64,000 nt of DNA, taken from positions 328,371 through 392,370 of the forward strand of contig NZ_JAJNAL010000001.1 of NCBI RefSeq assembly GCF_022271405.1, written 5' to 3'. Shown piece after piece: positions 43,100 through 51,589 of the stretch. The notes beneath the pieces are model-generated. The model did not search any database. It was not told the origin of the DNA and was given only the letters and a program-made list of their open reading frames with translations. The translations under genes and the position numbers were made by a program. Each line of letters opens with the position of its first letter. Position 1 is the stretch's first letter. The stretch is from Rhodopseudomonas infernalis (GTDB taxonomy: Bacteria > Pseudomonadota > Alphaproteobacteria > Rhizobiales > Xanthobacteraceae).

Positions 43100-43600
43100 G
43101 TCTTCGCGATCTCGCGGCGCGATGCGCCCGAGGTTTGCCGCGGTCCCTTCGCCCTCCTTGGAAGAGGGCGCGCGGAACGCCGGGTGCCCGATGCACCCGC
43201 GGCCTCGTGTGCATAAGTAAAAAGCACACGAGTTAGAAACCACGGTCACACCGGAGAACATCCGGCGTTCCGCGCGCGATGGTGTTAACGGCTTATGTCG
43301 TGCTCTCCCCGGCGCCCGACCCGGTTTTTGGTCGCCGTCGCGTCCGACATGAGGTTGGGCTTCGGTGGAAGCCGGACCTCCGTCGGGGCTTGATGCCACG
43401 CGGGACATCAGGACCACACGCCTTCGCCGTCCGCAGCAGCGTGGTCGTCAGCGCTTCGGTGTCGGCTCACGGGACCTTTCAATGAAAGGGAGCCCGCCCT
43501 GCCTTCACGTCCCCGCCTGACGCTGCCGCGTCCATCGCCCCCCGCCCCGCGAACCGTGACGATCGCGTGTCGCCCCTCTCCTTGGGACGGGATGAGGAGA
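43100..43600. repeat. structured noncoding element with nested inverted repeats
   Basis: Gene-free 0.5-kb block. A 19-bp outer arm pair (43168-43186 with 43259-43277; one G/T-type mismatch) encloses an inner 9-bp perfect hairpin (CTCGTGTGC 43204-43212 / GCACACGAG 43224-43232, 11-nt A-rich loop). Further on are TGATGCCACGCGGGACATCA (about 43391-43410) and a CCTTTCAATGAAAGG palindrome (about 43471-43487). I recall highly similar sequence scattered through Bradyrhizobium genomes, sometimes miscalled as genes; that is memory, not a search. Transcription or mobility is unknown. Confidence 0.6.
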
Positions 43601-43646
43601 CTATAGTCCTTGTAGGAATATTGTCAAGGGAGGCTGTCGATAGTCT

Positions 43647-43726
43647 GTAGCCCGGATGGAGCGAAGCGTAATCCGGGGAGCGTTGTCGATGCCGTCCCGG
43701 ATTTCGCTTCGCTTCATCCGGGCTAC
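43647..43726. repeat. inverted repeat, family F (GTAGCCCGGATG...CATCCGGGCTAC)
   Basis: Near-perfect inverted repeat: outer arms GTAGCCCGGATGGAGCGAAG and CTTCGCTTCATCCGGGCTAC with GCGTAATCCGGG / CCCGGATTTCGC inside. Confidence 0.85.
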
Positions 43727-43761
43727 TGACGGAGTCAGTGCTCGCGTCGCCCTCACCCCAA

Positions 43762-43785
43762 CCCTCTCCCGCAGGCGGGAGAGGG
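43762..43785. repeat. hairpin CCCTCTCCCGC-AG-GCGGGAGAGGG
   Basis: Perfect 11-bp stem with a 2-nt loop, in the CCCAACCCTCTCCCGCAGGC context that is scattered through many bacterial genomes. It lies 94 nt beyond the stop (43879) of the leftward gpr gene, so it could be that gene's terminator. Confidence 0.7.
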
Positions 43786-43878
43786 GGCGCGCTGCGATGC
43801 GGGGGTGACTGATTGAGCTACACGTTCGCCAAGTCATCGCGGTGCGCAGCGGGCGAGGGGCCCGCCGCGCTTGTTACC

Positions 43879-46800
43879 TCATCCCAGTCGTCCGGCCGCG
43901 TGGGCCAGCAGCGTGTACACCAGGCCGGTTTCCGAGCTCAGGTGCGTGCGCAGGGCTTGTGGGCCGCGTTCGTCGCGGGCGACTTCGTCGAGCAGGCGCT
44001 CGAACTCGGTAATGTAGCGGTCGACGGTCTGCTTGAAGGCGCGGTCGGCGCGATATTTGCGGGCGACCTCGTCGAACGCCTTCTGGCCGGCCGGGGTGTA
44101 GAGCCGCTTGGTGAAGGCCTTGGCCTCACCGCGCTGATAGCGGTCCCACATCTCCAGCACCAGGTTGCGATCCATCAGCCGGCCGATGTCGAGCGACAGC
44201 GACTCCAGCGGATTGCCGCTCACGGCCTGCTGGGCCGTCCGGCCGCGCGGAGCTTCGCGCTCCGGCGTGGTCTCGGCGCGGTTGAGCAGGTCGGACAGCC
44301 AGCCGTCGCGGTCCTGATCGGCGGCCGGCGCGACCGGCGGCGCTTCGGTGCGGCGCGGGGCCGGACCGTGCAGGCCGAGATCGGGCGGCGGCAACGTCGC
44401 GGCGCTGGTCTCGCGGCGCGGCGCCGGGCGCGGTTCTGGCCGGGGCTCGGAGACGCGCGCGACGGCTTCGCCGCGGCCGCCGCCGGCGGTGACCAGCATC
44501 GGCTCCTCCTCACGCACAGTGCTGGCGCGCGAGGTCGGGACCACGTCCATGCCGCGGCCGTGACGGGCCACGATACGGTTGAGTTCGGCCAGCGCCTCGA
44601 TCTGGTCGACGATCACCTTGCGCATCTGCGCAGTGCTCTCGGCGGCCTCCTGGGGGATTTCGAGGACGCCGCGGCGTAGCTCCTCGCGGGTCGATTCCAG
44701 CTCGGTGTGCATCTCCGAGGCCATCTGCTTGATGCCCTGGACGATGGCGGCGAAGCGGTCGGCAGACTGCTTGAACAGCGCGTCGGCCTGCTGGGTGCCC
44801 TGCTGATAGACCTGCTTCATCGCCTCGGTGGTGAGCACGCGTTCGTTCTCGGCCGCGGCACGCACCGCCTCGAACTGCTGGGTGATGGTGGTGGAACCAG
44901 CTCCGGCGGTTTCGGCAACGACCCGCGCGATGTCGCGGGCGCGTTCTTCGGCAGCCGCCAGCGATTCGTCGAGCAGGCTGGTGAAGCGGGTCAGGCGCTG
45001 ATCGAGATCGGTGGTGCGCAGGTCGATGGTCGTGACCAGCGACTCCAGCGCCTCCTTGCGCTCGCTGACCGAGGTCGAGGCGCTGCGGTTGCTCTGCTGC
45101 ACAAGCTCGGCGGCCTGGGCCAGGGCGCGACCATGGGCATCGAACTGCGCCGACAGCGCGCTGAGATCGGCGAGCGCCTGCGAGGTCTTGCCGTGGAAGC
45201 CGCCGAGCTGGTCTTCCAGACCCTGCGTCGCCGCCGTGCTGCGTGCGTTGACGTCGTTCATGGTGGCGACGAAGTCGGCGACCCGGGTGACCAGCGCGCG
45301 TTCCAGCGAGTTGAGATTCTCGTGGGCGCCGGTGAGCACTTCCTGCAGCAGGATGTTGCCTTCGCGCAGCCGTTCGAACAGCGCGACGGTGTCGCTGCGC
45401 AGGATCTTGCTGGTCTCCTGCATTTCGGTGACGGCCGCGACCGACACCTGACGCGACTGATCGATCGCGGAGCGCGACGCCAGTTCGAGGTCCTTGAGCG
45501 ACTTGTTGATCGCGCCGGTGGCGAGATCGCCGGCGCCGTTGATCGAGCGCGCGACATCGTTGCCGTTTGCGACGATCGCGTTCGAGAACGACTTGCCGCG
45601 GGTCTCGATCGCATTGAGCGCGTCGGTGGTCACGCGGTCGATGTCGATCGTCAGCTGGTTGGTCTTGCCCGAGAGGGCTTCGACCAGCACGCCGCGCTTG
45701 CTGTCGACGATCTGCGACAGCCGGTCGGCCTGCTGCTGCACGTAGCTGACGATCTCGTCGGTCTTGGCCGTCATGGTCGAGCCGAAGCTGCCGCTGGCGG
45801 CGAACACCGAGCGTTCGATTTCCGCCGAGGTCGACTTGATCTTCGACGACACTTCGTTGGATGCCGCCACCAAGGCGGTCTGCGCCGCGGCGGCGCTGAC
45901 CTGGATGTTGTCGGTGGTGGTGGTGGTGACGCCGGCGAGGGTGCGCTCGATGTCGGCGGAGATCGCCTTGATCTGGCTCGCCGCCTCCGACGTGCTGGTG
46001 CTGAGCGTCGACTGCACCTCGCGGGCGCTGCCGAGGATGGTGGTCGCCGCCGCGGCGCTGACGGTCGTCAGCGTGCGTTCGACGTCGACCGCCAGCGACT
46101 TGACGTGGTTGGCCGCATCGGTCGACGCGGTGACCAGCGAGGTCTGGGCTTCGCGCGCTCCGGCGACGATCGACTCGGCCGAGGTCTTGCCCGCCGTGAG
46201 GAGGGTGCGCTCGACTTCAGCCGCGAGCGTCCGCACCTGGTCGGACGCGGTGGTCGACGCGGTCGTGAGCGTGCCCTGCAGGTCGCGGGCGCTGGACAGG
46301 ATGGCCCCCGCGGTCGCGCTGCCGGCGGCCGTGAGCGTGCGTTCGATGTCGCTGGTGAGTGCCTTGACGTGATCGCTGGCCTCGGTCGAGCGCGTGACCA
46401 GGATCTGCTCCGCCGCGCGGGTCCCGGACAGGATCGTTTCGATCGTCGCGGAGCTCGCGGCGGTGAGACGGCGTTCGATGTCGCTGGCGAGCGAGCCCAC
46501 CTGGCTCGAGGTCTCCGACGAGGCGGCGACCAGCGCCGTCTGCGCTTCGCGGGCCCCGACCACGATCGCGTTCGCGGTGGTGGAGCCGGCTTCCGACAGG
46601 GTGCGCTGCACCTCTTCGCTGATCGACTTGACGCGCTCGGCCGCTTCCTCGGAGGCCGCGACCAGCGTGGTCTGGGCCGCGCGGGCGCCGCCAAGCACCG
46701 ACTCGGCGGTGGCGTTGCCGGCCGCATAGAGCGTGCGTTCGATGTCCGACGAAAGCGAGCGGATCTGGCCGGTGATCTCGGACGAAGCCGACACCAGCGT

Positions 46801-49800
46801 GGTCTGCGCCTCGCGGGCGCTGGCCAGCACCGACGCCGCGGTCTGGTCACCGGCGCCCGTCAGGGTGCGCTCGATATCGGTGGTGAGCGAACGCAGCTGA
46901 TTGGCGACGTCGGAGGACGACGACACCAGCGTGGTCTGCGCCTCGCGGGCACCGGCCAGCACCGATGCCGAGGTGGCATCGCCGGCGCTGGTCAGCGTGC
47001 GTTCGATATCGGCGGACAGCGAGCGGATCTGATTGGCAACGTCGGACGACGAGGCGACCAGCGTGGACTGAGCTTCGCGGGCGCTGCTGACGACGGCGGT
47101 GGCGGTGGTGCCGCCGACATCCGTCAGGGTGCGCTGGATCTCCGCCGTCAACGAGCGGATCTCGTTGGTGACGTCGGTGGAGGTCGTCACCAGAGTGTTC
47201 TGCGCTTCACGTGCACCGGCCAGCACCGAGGCGGCCGTCGACGTGCCGGCGACCGCGAGCGTGCGCTCGATGTCGGCCGACAACGACCGGATCTGCGCGA
47301 GCGTATCGCTCGACGCGGCGGCCAGTTTCGACTGGGCCTCGGTTGCGCTCGCCAGCACCGTGTTGGCGGCATTGGTGCCGACGGCGGTGAGGGCGCGCTC
47401 GACCTCGGAGGAGGTGAGCTGCAGCTGAGCGCCGACTTCGCTCGACACCGACAGCATCGCTTCCTTGGCGCTGCGGGTGCCGGTCTGGATGGTGTCGGTG
47501 GTGCTGATCGCCAGGCTTGTGAGCGAGCGTTCAGCGTCGGAGACGTGCGAGCGGATGCCGAGCGACAGCTCTTCGGCGCGCGCCATCAGCAGGCTGCTGG
47601 CCTCGCGGCCGGTGTGCTCGAAGCGGCCGGCGACCGCCTCGACGCGGGAGCCGAGCAGATCCTCGAACTGCGACACGCGCAGATCGATATCGGTCAGCAC
47701 GCTGTCGATGCGGCGTTCCAGGCCTTCGTGGATGTCCTGGAAGCGGGCCGTGACGGTGGCGGCGAGGCCGTTGCTGCGGCCGTCGATGGTCTCGGTGACG
47801 TCGGCGATGCGCGTGTCGATCGCGCTGATCGCCTGAGCGGTGCCGTCGGTCAGCGAGGAGGTGAGGTGGGACAGCCGCGAGTCGATCGACTCGATCGCCT
47901 GCGCCGCGCCGGCGGTCAAAGTCTCGCCGAGCTTGCCGATCCGGGTGTCGATCAGTTCGACTACCTGGCCGGTGCCGTTCGACATGGTCGACGACAGCCG
48001 TGCGATGCGGTCGTCGATCAGTTCGACGGCCTGATTGGTGCCGCTCGACATGGTCACCAGCAACTGTGCGATCCGTTCGTCCATCAGTCCGACCGCCTGG
48101 CCGGTGCCGTTCGACATGGTCGACGACAGCTGCGCGATGCGATCGTCGATCAATCCGACAGCCTGGTCGGTCCCCGTCGACATCGTCGTCGTCAGCTGGC
48201 CGATGCGATCTTCGATCAGTTCGACCGCCTGCGTCACGCCGCCCGACATGGTCGACGACAGCTCGGTGATGCGGTTGTCGATCAGCTCGACGGCCTCGCC
48301 GGCGCCGGTCGACATGGTCGACGACAGTTGCGTGATCCGGTCGCTGATCAGATCGATGGCCTGGCTGGAGCCGCTGGTCAGTGTCTCCGACAACCGCTCG
48401 ATCCTGGCATCGATGGTCTCGGTCACCGACTGGGCGCGCGACGCGAAGTTGTCGTCGAGCGTCCGCAGGTGGGTGCCGACGGTGTCTTCGAACAGCTTGA
48501 TCTTGCCCTCGAGCGAGCCGTCGAGGCCGCTGACGCGGGTGTCGAACACGTTCTCGAAATGCGACAGCCGCTGATCCAGCGTGGCGCTGAGTTCGCCGCC
48601 GCGCGAGGCGACGCGCTGATCGAAATTGTCGACGTAGGTTTTGAGCGTGTTGGAGATGTCCTCGGTGCGCTGGCCCATCCGCTCGACGATCTCGCCGCCA
48701 TAGGTTTTCACCGTGCGGTCGAATTCGGAGATGTGGCGGGTGATCAGCGCGCCGAGCGTGCCCGAATCGCGCGCGAACTTCTCGGCGAGTTCGGAGCCCT
48801 GCTGCTTCACGAGGTCGTCGAACGAGCTCATCTGCAGGCTGAGCGTGTCGTGCGCGCTCTCGGTCTGGCTCACCACCTTGGCGACCAGGGTGTTGACGGT
48901 GACGTCGAGTGCTTCGCTGGCCTTGTCGCCGCTGGTCAGGATCTGGTCGGCGAGCCGGTTGCCGGCCTCGTCGATCTTGCTGACCAGATCGTCGCTGCGC
49001 AGCTCGAGCTCGAGCAGCAGCGAGTCCGAGGAGTTCTTCAGCGAATCGTGGACCTGCTCGGTGCGTTCGGAGATGCCGTCGACGATGCTGACCGAGCGCT
49101 GTTCGAACTCGCCGGTGATGCGGTCGAGCCGCTCGTTGAGCATCTCGTGAACGCGGTCGGCGAGTTCGACGAACTCGTCATGGACGTGGCCGGTCTTGAA
49201 ATTCAGGCTTGCGGTCAGCCGCTCGCTGGCCTCCAGCACGGCGCGGGTGGTTTCGCCGCTGGCTTCTTCGAGTCGGTCGAGCAAATCGCCGCCGCGCTCC
49301 CCGAGCGCCAGGATCATGTTGTCGCCGGCGCTGCCGAGCGCGCTGGTGATATGGGCGCCGCGCTCTTCCAGCGCGCCGGTGATGCTCTTGGCAACTTCAT
49401 CGACACGCGAGGCGATCGCGTCGGAGATCAGCGCGATGTCGTGGCGCAGGTCGATCTGCACGCCGGAGATGGCGCTGCGGACCTGCTCGGCCTGGCCGAC
49501 CAGGTTGTCACGCTGATGCGCGATGTCCTGCAACAAAGCGCGGATGCGGACTTCGTTGTCGGAATAGGCGCGTTCCAGCGCCGAGACTTCGTTGGCCACC
49601 AGGGTTTCGAGTTCGCCGGCGCGCGCGATCGCGCGCTCGACGCCGTCGCCCATCGCGGCGACCTCGCGGCGGATCGCCTGGCCGACGGTGACGACGGAAT
49701 CGCTGGCGGCGATCTCCGGCTCGGAGAATCGGATTGCGACCTGCGCCATCGACTGCGCGATCATGCGCAGTTCCTGGCCGCGCCAGGTCAGGCTCGCCAG

Positions 49801-50277
49801 GAAGTAGAACAGCATGATCGGCGCCACGAACAGCGCGATCAGACCGACCAGCGCCAGCACGCCGCCGCTCTGGCCGACCATCGCCTGCAGGGCGGGCAGG
49901 AAGCTGATGGTCAGGGCGATGCCGCCGAACACCCAGGCGCCGGTGAAGATCGACGCGAGGGTATAGACGTTGCGGGCGGGGCGGCCCTTCTGCAGCGCCT
50001 GGAGAAGCTGGCCGATGGTCTCGCGATCGTCATTGGCCGGCCGCTGGGCGAAGCGGCGGTCGTCGGCCTGTTCGAAACTGGGACGCTCGAGCGTGATCCG
50101 TGGTTCAGGCGCGCCGTCGTTGAAGGCCGGGGGCGGAGCGAGCGTTGCGGCGTCGTCGGGGGCCGCCGCGGCATCCTTGTCGGTCGCAGCGGGCGCGTCG
50201 CTGATGTTCAGAGCCTCCTGAATCGCGGACAGCGCCACTTCGGTCGGATCTTTGATTTTCTTGGGATTATTCGCCAT
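43879..50277 (-). CDS. rgsE: giant coiled-coil growth-pole protein, GPR/RgsE-like
   Basis: 2,132-residue membrane-anchored coiled-coil protein, normally labelled apolipoprotein A1/A4/E-like or kinesin-like. N-terminal ~100 residues soluble and acidic; two TM helices at about 104-126 and 139-164; then about 1,800 residues of amphipathic helix; Pro/Arg-rich linker (about 1,930-2,020); conserved C-terminal domain (about 2,028-2,132, MDRNLVLEMWDRYQRGEAKAF...). Size, two N-terminal TMs and apolipoprotein-like helices match the Agrobacterium GROWTH POLE RING protein (2,115 residues) and Sinorhizobium RgsE, which form a ring at the growing pole; Rhodopseudomonas also grows from one pole (budding). 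Residues 618-837 are ten exact 22-residue repeats and 910-1,481 thirteen 44-residue repeats. Family is inferred from architecture. CtrA box upstream; divergent Hpt gene. Confidence 0.8.
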   Translation of the reverse strand: MANNPKKIKDPTEVALSAIQEALNISDAPAATDKDAAAAPDDAATLAPPPAFNDGAPEPRITLERPSFEQADDRRFAQRPANDDRETIGQLLQALQKGRPARNVYTLASIFTGAWVFGGIALTISFLPALQAMVGQSGGVLALVGLIALFVAPIMLFYFLASLTWRGQELRMIAQSMAQVAIRFSEPEIAASDSVVTVGQAIRREVAAMGDGVERAIARAGELETLVANEVSALERAYSDNEVRIRALLQDIAHQRDNLVGQAEQVRSAISGVQIDLRHDIALISDAIASRVDEVAKSITGALEERGAHITSALGSAGDNMILALGERGGDLLDRLEEASGETTRAVLEASERLTASLNFKTGHVHDEFVELADRVHEMLNERLDRITGEFEQRSVSIVDGISERTEQVHDSLKNSSDSLLLELELRSDDLVSKIDEAGNRLADQILTSGDKASEALDVTVNTLVAKVVSQTESAHDTLSLQMSSFDDLVKQQGSELAEKFARDSGTLGALITRHISEFDRTVKTYGGEIVERMGQRTEDISNTLKTYVDNFDQRVASRGGELSATLDQRLSHFENVFDTRVSGLDGSLEGKIKLFEDTVGTHLRTLDDNFASRAQSVTETIDARIERLSETLTSGSSQAIDLISDRITQLSSTMSTGAGEAVELIDNRITELSSTMSGGVTQAVELIEDRIGQLTTTMSTGTDQAVGLIDDRIAQLSSTMSNGTGQAVGLMDERIAQLLVTMSSGTNQAVELIDDRIARLSSTMSNGTGQVVELIDTRIGKLGETLTAGAAQAIESIDSRLSHLTSSLTDGTAQAISAIDTRIADVTETIDGRSNGLAATVTARFQDIHEGLERRIDSVLTDIDLRVSQFEDLLGSRVEAVAGRFEHTGREASSLLMARAEELSLGIRSHVSDAERSLTSLAISTTDTIQTGTRSAKEAMLSVSSEVGAQLQLTSSEVERALTAVGTNAANTVLASATEAQSKLAAASSDTLAQIRSLSADIERTLAVAGTSTAASVLAGAREAQNTLVTTSTDVTNEIRSLTAEIQRTLTDVGGTTATAVVSSAREAQSTLVASSSDVANQIRSLSADIERTLTSAGDATSASVLAGAREAQTTLVSSSSDVANQLRSLTTDIERTLTGAGDQTAASVLASAREAQTTLVSASSEITGQIRSLSSDIERTLYAAGNATAESVLGGARAAQTTLVAASEEAAERVKSISEEVQRTLSEAGSTTANAIVVGAREAQTALVAASSETSSQVGSLASDIERRLTAASSATIETILSGTRAAEQILVTRSTEASDHVKALTSDIERTLTAAGSATAGAILSSARDLQGTLTTASTTASDQVRTLAAEVERTLLTAGKTSAESIVAGAREAQTSLVTASTDAANHVKSLAVDVERTLTTVSAAAATTILGSAREVQSTLSTSTSEAASQIKAISADIERTLAGVTTTTTDNIQVSAAAAQTALVAASNEVSSKIKSTSAEIERSVFAASGSFGSTMTAKTDEIVSYVQQQADRLSQIVDSKRGVLVEALSGKTNQLTIDIDRVTTDALNAIETRGKSFSNAIVANGNDVARSINGAGDLATGAINKSLKDLELASRSAIDQSRQVSVAAVTEMQETSKILRSDTVALFERLREGNILLQEVLTGAHENLNSLERALVTRVADFVATMNDVNARSTAATQGLEDQLGGFHGKTSQALADLSALSAQFDAHGRALAQAAELVQQSNRSASTSVSERKEALESLVTTIDLRTTDLDQRLTRFTSLLDESLAAAEERARDIARVVAETAGAGSTTITQQFEAVRAAAENERVLTTEAMKQVYQQGTQQADALFKQSADRFAAIVQGIKQMASEMHTELESTREELRRGVLEIPQEAAESTAQMRKVIVDQIEALAELNRIVARHGRGMDVVPTSRASTVREEEPMLVTAGGGRGEAVARVSEPRPEPRPAPRRETSAATLPPPDLGLHGPAPRRTEAPPVAPAADQDRDGWLSDLLNRAETTPEREAPRGRTAQQAVSGNPLESLSLDIGRLMDRNLVLEMWDRYQRGEAKAFTKRLYTPAGQKAFDEVARKYRADRAFKQTVDRYITEFERLLDEVARDERGPQALRTHLSSETGLVYTLLAHAAGRLG
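45835..47550. repeat. thirteen 132-bp tandem coding repeats (44-residue units)
   Basis: In the gpr-like gene, residues 910-1,481 form thirteen in-register 44-residue units with consensus SLSADIERTLTAAGxATA; unit borders fall where a Lys/Arg-ending segment (NQIR, NHVK) meets SL(S/T)xDIERTL. No gap or insert in the run; a degenerate fourteenth unit (STSAEIERSVFAAS) follows. 44 = 2 x 22 = 4 x 11, the period of apolipoprotein-like amphipathic helix. Confidence 0.85.
47767..48426. repeat. ten 66-bp tandem coding repeats (22-residue units)
   Basis: In the gpr-like gene, residues 618-837 are ten consecutive 22-residue units with consensus AVELIDDRIAQLSSTMSNGT plus GQ. Units 2 to 6 (e.g. AVELIDDRIARLSSTMSNGT) are near identical; the ends are more diverged, suggesting recent central duplication or homogenisation. 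Confidence 0.88.
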
Positions 50278-50659
50278 GTGACCTACGCCCTCGCTCTACG
50301 CATCCGGGGACACTGCATAAATTGCCGCTGCAGCCTGCCAGCCGGCCTGATGGTCAGCCGGCGCGGTCGAACCCCCACGACACCGGACTTTTCTCCACCA
50401 CTTCCTCAAACATCCTATTGGCTGGGTGCGTCGAATGAAATGGAGAACGTTAAGACATTCTTAATCATCGTTAACGGGATCGGCTGCTAAGCCCTTTGGG
50501 TGGCGCGTAAATCCGCCTTAGGCCCGGAAACGGCAGCGAATTACCGGCAAACTGGCCTCAAACTTGCGAGGGTGTCCCGAAATGATCCGTTAACCTTTCC
50601 TGTGCTTCCCTTGGGAAAACCTTCGCCGCCTCGCGGAGCGGCGTTGTTCGGAGGCTGTC
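50278..50659. promoter_or_regulatory. divergent regulatory region of gpr-like gene and hpt gene, with CtrA box
   Basis: 382 nt without a gene. At 50450-50464 it reads TTAAGACATTCTTAA, a full TTAA-N7-TTAA CtrA box; it is followed at once by a TTAA-N6-TTAA pair (50461-50474) and there is a TTAACC half-site at 50590-50595. CtrA is the essential cell-cycle response regulator of alphaproteobacteria. The box is 173 bp from the gpr start and about 195 bp from the hpt start, so it could serve either or both. Confidence 0.7.
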
Positions 50660-51031
50660 TTGCCGTTGCGGGTTGAACGGATCGAGTGGATGGCGTCGCC
50701 GCCTTTAGTGCCCGAGTTCGCGATCGACCAGGCGCATCTCGAGCGGATGACGCTGGGTGATGTCGCGCTGGAGCGCGAGGTCCTGAGGATGTTCTCGGCG
50801 CAGGCGGCCAGCGTGGTGGCGCTGCTGGCGTCGTGGCCGGACGATGCTGCGGTGCTGGCGCATACGCTGAAGGGCTCGGCGCGCGCGATCGGGGCGTTTG
50901 CGGTGGCCGACGCCGCCGGCGAGCTGGAAGATGTGATCCGGCAGAACGGCGATGCGGCCGATCTGCTCGAAGCCCTGGAGGCGGCGGTCGACCTCGCCCG
51001 GGACGCGATCGCCGACCGGCTGGAGCGCTGA
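50660..51031 (+). CDS. Hpt-domain phosphotransfer protein
   Basis: 123-residue protein that is little more than a histidine phosphotransfer domain. The phosphoryl-accepting His68 is in AHTLKGSARAIGA, the HxLKGSA motif, in a four-helix bundle. Hpt proteins shuttle phosphate between a hybrid kinase and a response regulator; no kinase is adjacent. TTG at 50660 has GGAGG 5 nt upstream; ATG at 50690 (MASPPLVPEF) would give a 113-residue product and cannot be ruled out. Divergent from the gpr-like gene across the CtrA box, which suggests a cell-cycle or polarity role. Confidence 0.85.
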   Translation: MPLRVERIEWMASPPLVPEFAIDQAHLERMTLGDVALEREVLRMFSAQAASVVALLASWPDDAAVLAHTLKGSARAIGAFAVADAAGELEDVIRQNGDAADLLEALEAAVDLARDAIADRLER

Positions 51032-51202
51032 GCTCCGTTCTGCCGCCGCGGAACGCATTCAGCCTCAGGCCGCGGCGAAAGGACGATCGGGCGGCGCCGG
51101 TTTTTGGCCGCCGCGGCGCTGGCGGAAAGCCGATCGACCCGCTATAGGACAGCCCGTCATCCTTTCCCTGTCAGAACCTTGCAGAGCGTCCGACGAGCAA
51201 TC

Positions 51203-51523
51203 ATGGCCAAGATTCACTTTGTTGATCATTCCGGAGAAACCCGCACGGTCGACGTCGAGAACGGCGCGACGGTGATGGAAGCGGCGATCCGCAACGCCAT
51301 CCCCGGCATCGAGGCCGAATGCGGCGGCGCCTGCGCCTGCGCGACCTGCCACGTCTATATCGACGAAGCCTGGCGCGAGAAGGTCGGCGGCCCGACGCCG
51401 ATGGAAGAAGACATGCTCGACTTCGGCTACGACGTGCGGCCGAACTCGCGGCTGTCGTGCCAGATCAAGGTCTCGGACGAACTCGACGGTCTCGTCGTCT
51501 CGACCCCGGACCGCCAGGCCTGA
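51203..51523 (+). CDS. puxB: [2Fe-2S] ferredoxin, vertebrate (adrenodoxin/Pux) type
   Basis: 106-residue one-electron carrier. Cluster ligands Cys40, Cys46, Cys49 and Cys86 (C-x5-C-x2-C and LSCQI), with an extra Cys44. The sequence type with [19 protein letters not shown] and [11 protein letters not shown] is that of palustrisredoxins, which feed electrons to CYP199/CYP-type P450s in R. palustris, or of isc-type ferredoxins. Start at 51203 begins right at the conserved [11 protein letters not shown]. The ferredoxin reductase at 52202 is a plausible donor. No P450 gene in the window. Confidence 0.88.
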   Translation: MAKIHFVDHSGETRTVDVENGATVMEAAIRNAIPGIEAECGGACACATCHVYIDEAWREKVGGPTPMEEDMLDFGYDVRPNSRLSCQIKVSDELDGLVVSTPDRQA

Positions 51524-51589
51524 TCACGGCCGCGACCGCGTGGGCGATGCGCCCCCGCGGGTTCGACGGCGCGGCCGATCGGCGCCGCG

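Noticed and set aside
43168..43277. Nested hairpin as a tRNA or riboswitch
   Set aside because: No cloverleaf or known riboswitch core, and no downstream gene within range in the sense orientation.
45835..47550. Regular repeats as a CRISPR-like array
   Set aside because: 132-bp units encode an uninterrupted in-frame protein repeat with no spacers.
44707..50490. 1,927-codon open frame antisense to the gpr-like gene
   Set aside because: Arg/Asp/Gly/His-rich translation without any domain, exactly tracking the repeats of the sense gene. It is the effect of GC-rich third positions in a repetitive gene, not a coding sequence.
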